Shown piece by piece: positions 59,343 to 64,000 of a DNA stretch of 64,000 nucleotides (positions are counted from its first letter, which is position 1; each line of letters begins with the position of its first letter). Under the pieces are notes generated by a model. It saw nothing but the letters and a program-made list of their open reading frames with translations. It did not search any database and was not told where the DNA came from. The stretch is from contig CANTUQ010000070.1 of the NCBI GenBank assembly GCA_947683425.1, positions 7,767,501 through 7,831,500 of the forward strand, in the 5' to 3' direction. This DNA comes from Excoecaria cochinchinensis. Its lineage: Eukaryota; Streptophyta; Magnoliopsida; Malpighiales; Euphorbiaceae. Both the position numbers and the translations under genes were made by a program.

Positions 59343-60314
59343 TGACGCGCGCCGGATCCCCGCGGCCGCCCGTACGACCGCCCGCTCGAGGGCGATCGGA
59401 CAATTGTGGGTCCGTCAACAGCTTGCGATAAATCGCAAGTGCGTCTATGTTGGGCAACAAAGAGGTTTCATGGAGTCGCCACCCAATAGAACATTGGGAA
59501 AGTCTCTCTCGCCTCGGAGAGCCTAAGACTTGCGCATTTTATCCATATTGGGCCATGAGGCCTAGGATTAACGTCTAAGTCTCGTGACACAAGAGGTGTC
59601 TTGGAGGATAACCTCTAGCCTCTTGAGCCCAAAGACCAGAGCAGGGTTCGGGACTTCTCATTTATTCGTGCCTTGCTTAAGTTTACAATTGAGTTTTGAA
59701 TTTATTAGTTCGCTCTCTCTCCACACAATGCAAGTTTGGTTAAAGCACAATTTATTCATTCAAGAGCATAAAATAAAGTAGCATTAAAGCGTAAAATAAA
59801 TTTACAATAATACTAGGAGCGGAATACAACTCCCATTTATAAATGTGCGATACATGCATAAAACGGGTTATTCATTTATTTTGAGGACTTTGGTCCCCGC
59901 ATGTGTTTATTATGGAAAACCATTTTTATGTGTTAATTTTATTGGGTAAAAATAGAACATTGGTCCAAGTTTTATTTAGCAAACATTCTATTTAGTAGAA
60001 AACATTTGTGTGGTGGTTCTTTTAAACACGGTCGAAAAATCATTTATTATTACAAACCGCAAATACATACAATAATAATTACATATTTCTAAATAAATAA
60101 ATAAATGAATACATAAATAAATAACTAAATTCTAACAATAATGATAATAATAATAATACATAATACATAAAATTAAATAATCACAAATCAATTAAATAAT
60201 GACATCAACATAAAATTAACACAAATTAGACAATAATAATAATAATATCAATGATAATAATAATAATAATATTAACATAATAATATTAAATAAATATAAA
60301 TAATAACAATAATA

Positions 60315-60363
<49 letters not shown>

Positions 60364-60974
60364 CAGAATAATGAATAAATATAATAATAATATTATAATG
60401 ATAATAATAATAATAATAACAGAAATTAAATAAATATTAATAATAATAATAATAAATAAATAAATAAATAATAATATTAATTAATATTAATTAATAATAT
60501 ATTAAAATAAATTAATATAAAATAGGCTCACCGGATTTAGGTCGCCGGAGATTGGCCGGAGCGACGGTTGATGGCACCGCCAACACCGGACGATAGATCG
60601 CCTCGTCGGGAGTCCAAATCCGGTGTCCACGCGCCGATCGGAGGTCTACCGTCGTCGGAAAACGCGATAAAGCGGTCCGGGTCCTTCTCCCTCACGCGCC
60701 GGTTGGCGGAGTCCGATGGAGAAGCGGCGGCGACGACCGGGTGCGCCCGGATGTGGTGGTCCTTCCGGTGGGGCGCGTGCCTGAATCCGGCGTCGGAGGT
60801 GGCCGGCGGAGGCGACGCCTTCTCCCTCTCTCCTTTCTCCTTTTTCTTCTCTCCGGTACGGCGTTGGGTTCCTGGGTCTGCTCTTCCTCTCTTCTTTCCT
60901 TTCTTTTCTTTCCTTTTTCTTTCTTTTCCTTTTTTCTTTCTTTTGCTTGGCTTTTCCTCTCTTTGATCTGCCGA
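59343..60974 (-). repeat. 5' LTR of the minus-strand Tat element, split
   Basis: From its 3' end (plus-strand TGACGCGCGCC at 59343) rightwards; 59654 onward matches the other LTR at 52294-53627. Interrupted at GCCGA (60970-60974) by the second Tat LTR. The uninterrupted site GCCGACCCCC is preserved at 53623 in the partner LTR; the remaining about 470 bp should follow beyond the window. Confidence 0.85.
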
Positions 60975-61214
60975 TGTAGACACCGGGTCCCGAGGCGGTC
61001 CAAGATCAGGATTACCCAATGATGAAATAGAAGACCGATTTTCGGCAAGAAAGGTGTGAATCGATCGTTCCCTTGTCAAAAGTGTGTTTTTTCGAAAAAT
61101 AATTTTAAAATATATATTTTAGAGATTAAAAATTAAAATGGAGTAAAGTAAAATAAAAATATTAATTTTGTGTCAAAAATAAAAATAATAGAAAAATAAA
61201 AAAAAATAGTCGCG

Positions 61215-61470
61215 AAGGCCGCCTGCGGCAGCGCGGGGCTGCCTGCGCGGCAGGCTGCCCCAGCGCGCAGGGGCGCCTGCGCGGTAGGCCGCCCAGCGCG
61301 CAGGCCCCCTGCGCGCGAGGCGGGGGGCGCGCGCGCGAGGCAGGGGGCCTCGCGCACACCCCCCTGCGCGCGAGGCAGGGGGCGCCGCGCGCACCCCCCT
61401 GCGCGCGAGGCAGCTGCCTCGCGCGACCCTCCTGCGCAAGGCAGGCTGCCGCGCGCCCTTGCCCCCCTCC
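61215..61470. repeat. GC-rich degenerate repeat in the Tat LTR
   Basis: Repeated words GCGCGCGAGGCAGGGGGC, CCCCCTGCGCGCGAGGCAG and CAGCGCGCAGG, about 25-40 bp apart, in an otherwise AT-rich LTR. It produces overlapping Ala/Arg-rich ORFs on the minus strand that are probably non-coding. Confidence 0.8.
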
Positions 61471-63886
61471 GCGCGACCTGTCTCGCCTGTCCGTCTTTTC
61501 CGCTGTTTTCAGTCTGAATTCTTCTCAGTCTGATTTTTCGTTGTTTCACCATTTTATGCTACCTTGGACTAACCAAAAATAAGGGTTTTTTGCCCCTTGC
61601 CATTTTTGGCCAAGGCAAAAGTTAAATGAAGATTTTGGCCCTCATTTTTGGGAGGACGAGAGATATTTGAAAAAAAAATCTCTTTGGCTTTCTTTGGTCT
61701 TGGCTACTCTCCAGGAAGCTATTCTTTTTCTTAAAAATTTTTCAAAAATCTTCAAGCCTTAGTCTCACATTTTAGTTTTTTTTTGCTACTAAAAACCTTT
61801 GATCTTGGGTTGATTTGAGCAAGAAAAATCAATTTTCTTGGCTTTCTCATCCCACAAAAAACATTTTTCTCAAATTAATTCGTTTAGAACACAGATTTTC
61901 ATATCTTCTCTAAATACTTATCACTAAAATTGACAAGAGGAGCGGATCGGGACGCCGCATTTCCGATCTAAAAATTCTGAGGGTAAACATTCTTGGACTT
62001 ATTCTCTTTTATTTCTCTTGTACATTATTTATTGTTGTTAAAATTATTTTTGTTACTATTATCATGTCTATTATTTTTATCATTTACTTTTAGCATTTTA
62101 ATGTGTTAATATACTTCTTATTATTATTATTATTACTATTATTTTTACTATGCCGTTGCCTCATTTGCATTAGTGTATATATTGTTGTTGTTTGCATTCT
62201 CACCATCCTATTATCACTAATAATGTATTATTGGTTTGTTTTAATTTGATTTTTATGTCCATCCACTGTTATTATTATTATCACAATTAGTGTTATGTTG
62301 TTTGACATTAGACTCCTATACTTTAATTTTTATTCCTTAACTTCCACCATTTTTTATTCTTCACGTTGGTTTCCATTTTCCATTGTTTTGTTTTAGTTCT
62401 TCTTTAACTTGCTATTTTATTCTATTTTAGATTTTAGCTTAATCATTTTTAATATTTGCATATTAATATATTTTCAAAGTTTATTACTATTATTATTACT
62501 TCATTAATCTCTTAGTATTTGTTGCTATCTTTTATTATTATGATTATTATCATTATTATTATTAATTGATTAATTAGTTAGCATTATTATCATTTGATAT
62601 TCCGCATTATTTTATTATTATTGTTATTACATGGTTTTATTATGATTATTATGTCTACTATTCATCCTATTTATTGTTGCATTGTTATTTACTGTCGATA
62701 ATTTGATTTATTTTGTTGCATTGCTATCATTGTTATCATCATTATATTTATTATTTGTTTGATTAATTCACCTTTGAATATTTCCTAATATTTTTTTATG
62801 TTAATTTTTGTATGAGTTTAACTTGAGTCGGGTTATGTGAGTATCCCCGCGGCTCCCTGGATGGGTCGCAACGCGCGGAGGGTCACATCGGTTCGGTGAG
62901 ATCTCTCTAATTCTCTATCTTTTGGTTGTGTTTATTTGTAAATATTTGTCTTGTTTATGCGCGCGTGCGATAAAAAGTCACAAAAATACTTTTATAATTA
63001 AATTAGAGTTTTCACTAATAAAATCGGGACCAATGTCCCTTATTTTAGCCCGACAATAAAAATGTCACAATTAAAACGAAGAGTCAACTTTTCTACAAAA
63101 ATGGGATCACTCATCCCGGTTTTTCTAATTCAAGCAATCAAAAATGACTTTTCGAACCCTCTTCAAATTAATACGAAGGAACCAATGTTCCTAAATTTCG
63201 AACAAGTGCGAAGGAACCAACGCTCCTTAAATAATGCCCCGATTTATGTATGCTCTTTTACTTTAATCTTGGGTGAGTGTTTTAAATTCAAGTTCATTTC
63301 TTTTGGGGCCCTTGTAATTAATTTTGGGGCAATTTTATTTATCTTTTGGGGATTGTATTCCGTCCCACTTACATCTTTGATCTCCTTTTATTGGGGTTGT
63401 ATTATGCCCCTATTTTTTATTGTAATTGCGTGCTTGCGTATTTACCGCTTTCATTTATTGCTTTCTTTATTTATTTACTTATCGCTTTCGTTTACTTCCT
63501 TTACGTGCTTGAAATGCGCTTTTATTTTAATGCATCGCTAGTATGAGATGAGAGATATAATTTTAAGAATTTAAAAACCCATTTATAATTAACCAAAGCA
63601 TAAATAAGAGGGAAGTTCCGGACACCATATCTCTGGTTTAGACCGTTAGAGGTGAGAAACCCTTTCCCAATTCCTTGCAAATTGGGTGGCGACTCCAAAT
63701 ACCTTAAAGGTGCCTTTAGGCGTCAATAGGCTAGGTTATTCTCCCCAATGTTCTATTGGGAGAGATACACCGATGATGTCTCATGGCGCCCATGATCAAA
63801 AGACGCGAACCTTCATACCTCGAATCCTAAAGCGGATTCAAAGCGAGGGCCCTTGCTGGGTTTGCCGGGTTCGGCGCGCGTCACAG

Positions 63887-63905
63887 TGGCGACTCCACTG
63901 GGGAC
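63887..63905 (+). other. primer binding site of the plus-strand Tat element
   Basis: TGGCGACTCCACTGGGGAC after the LTR end CGCGCGTCA and a CAG spacer. An extra partial copy, TGGCGACTCC, lies 200 bp upstream inside the LTR (63687-63696). Confidence 0.85.
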
Positions 63906-64000
63906 TTGTGTTTGAGACTTCACTCCGAAAGTGCTTTGGTTAAAATGTATAATTGGGTTTTTAAAACGTAAAATTTTATCTCTCGCCAAAACTGCATCAT

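Larger units (their letters stand above)
52294..60974 (-). mobile_element. Tat/Ogre-like Ty3/gypsy element, apparently non-autonomous
   Basis: Read on the minus strand: 5' LTR (right, from beyond 60974 to 59343), PBS (59339-59321) matching the tRNA-Arg type used by Tat/Ogre elements (TGGCGACTCCACTGGGGAC), about 5.2 kb of interior, a minisatellite, PPT (54114-54097) and 3' LTR (54096 leftwards). I find no protease, RT or integrase motif in the interior, so it resembles a large non-autonomous derivative. The left LTR lacks its last about 310 bp where it meets the SIRE element; the right LTR is split by the second Tat element at 60975. Confidence 0.8.
60975..64000 (+). mobile_element. second Tat/Ogre-like element, 5' part, plus strand
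   Basis: The 5' LTR 60975-63883 (about 2.9 kb) starts TGTAGACACCGGGTCCCGAG and ends TTCGGCGCGCGTCA, then PBS at 63887-63905. Only about 95 bp of the interior is in the window. Its LTR shares both termini with the minus-strand element but most of its body differs, so it is a related but distinct family. The body is largely T-rich (61975-62820) with no credible gene; ORFs of 159 and 85 codons near the end are LTR sequence. Confidence 0.85.

Noticed and set aside
61133..61552. Ala/Arg-rich minus-strand ORFs
   Set aside because: GC-rich repeats in a Tat LTR give overlapping long frames; no domain.

Overview
This is nuclear DNA of a flowering plant, most likely a eudicot. Its two intact genes have plant-type introns, the DNA between them is AT-rich, and most of the window is nested transposons: Ty1/copia, Ty3/gypsy Tat, CACTA, Mutator-like and hAT elements. 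The species cannot be named from the sequence.

The functional cargo is a pair of same-strand paralogous laccase genes, at 8578-11224 and about 36244-42059. Both have six exons of identical length (99, 152, 245, 129, 948 and 131 nt) and encode 567-residue secreted multicopper oxidases with all copper ligands present. They are an old tandem pair pushed 25 kb apart by transposons. Exon 1 of the second gene, with its signal peptide and 5' leader, is present as a tandem triplicate.

Layout. 1-3202: right part of a CACTA element with a broken transposase-associated gene. 3206-6980: minus-strand copia relic carrying a CACGTG-rich array. 8497-11224: laccase 1. About 12655-31350: a Mutator-like element with roughly 190-bp inverted ends, carrying a zf-GRF reading frame and a second ORF. 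That ORF is split in frame by a complete Angela-type copia element (13579-28341, TSD AAATG). The Angela LTRs are in turn hit by an hAT-like element (13897-14746) and two CACTA elements (15290-17137 and 25415-28317). A foldback element with a 9-bp TSD sits at 28588-30029. 32163-35029: 0.9-kb direct repeats around a CACTA end and a captured NUF2-like gene fragment. 36185-42059: laccase 2. 42272-43190: copia (Ale-like) and LINE scraps. 43260-45236: another CACTA. 45573-52293: decayed SIRE-type copia element. 52294-60974: minus-strand, apparently non-autonomous Tat/Ogre-like element with about 51 copies of a 29-31-bp minisatellite before its 3' LTR. 60975-64000: a second Tat-like element on the plus strand, inserted in the 5' LTR of the first and running off the window.

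All transposon proteins seen carry stops or frameshifts, so this is a graveyard of nested insertions around two live laccases. No wholly new system is claimed. The most interesting leads are the exon-1 triplication, the higher-order minisatellite in the Tat element, the CACTA families whose ends share an ACGGAA core but differ in the bases before it, the NUF2 gene capture, and the zf-GRF gene inside a Mutator-like element.
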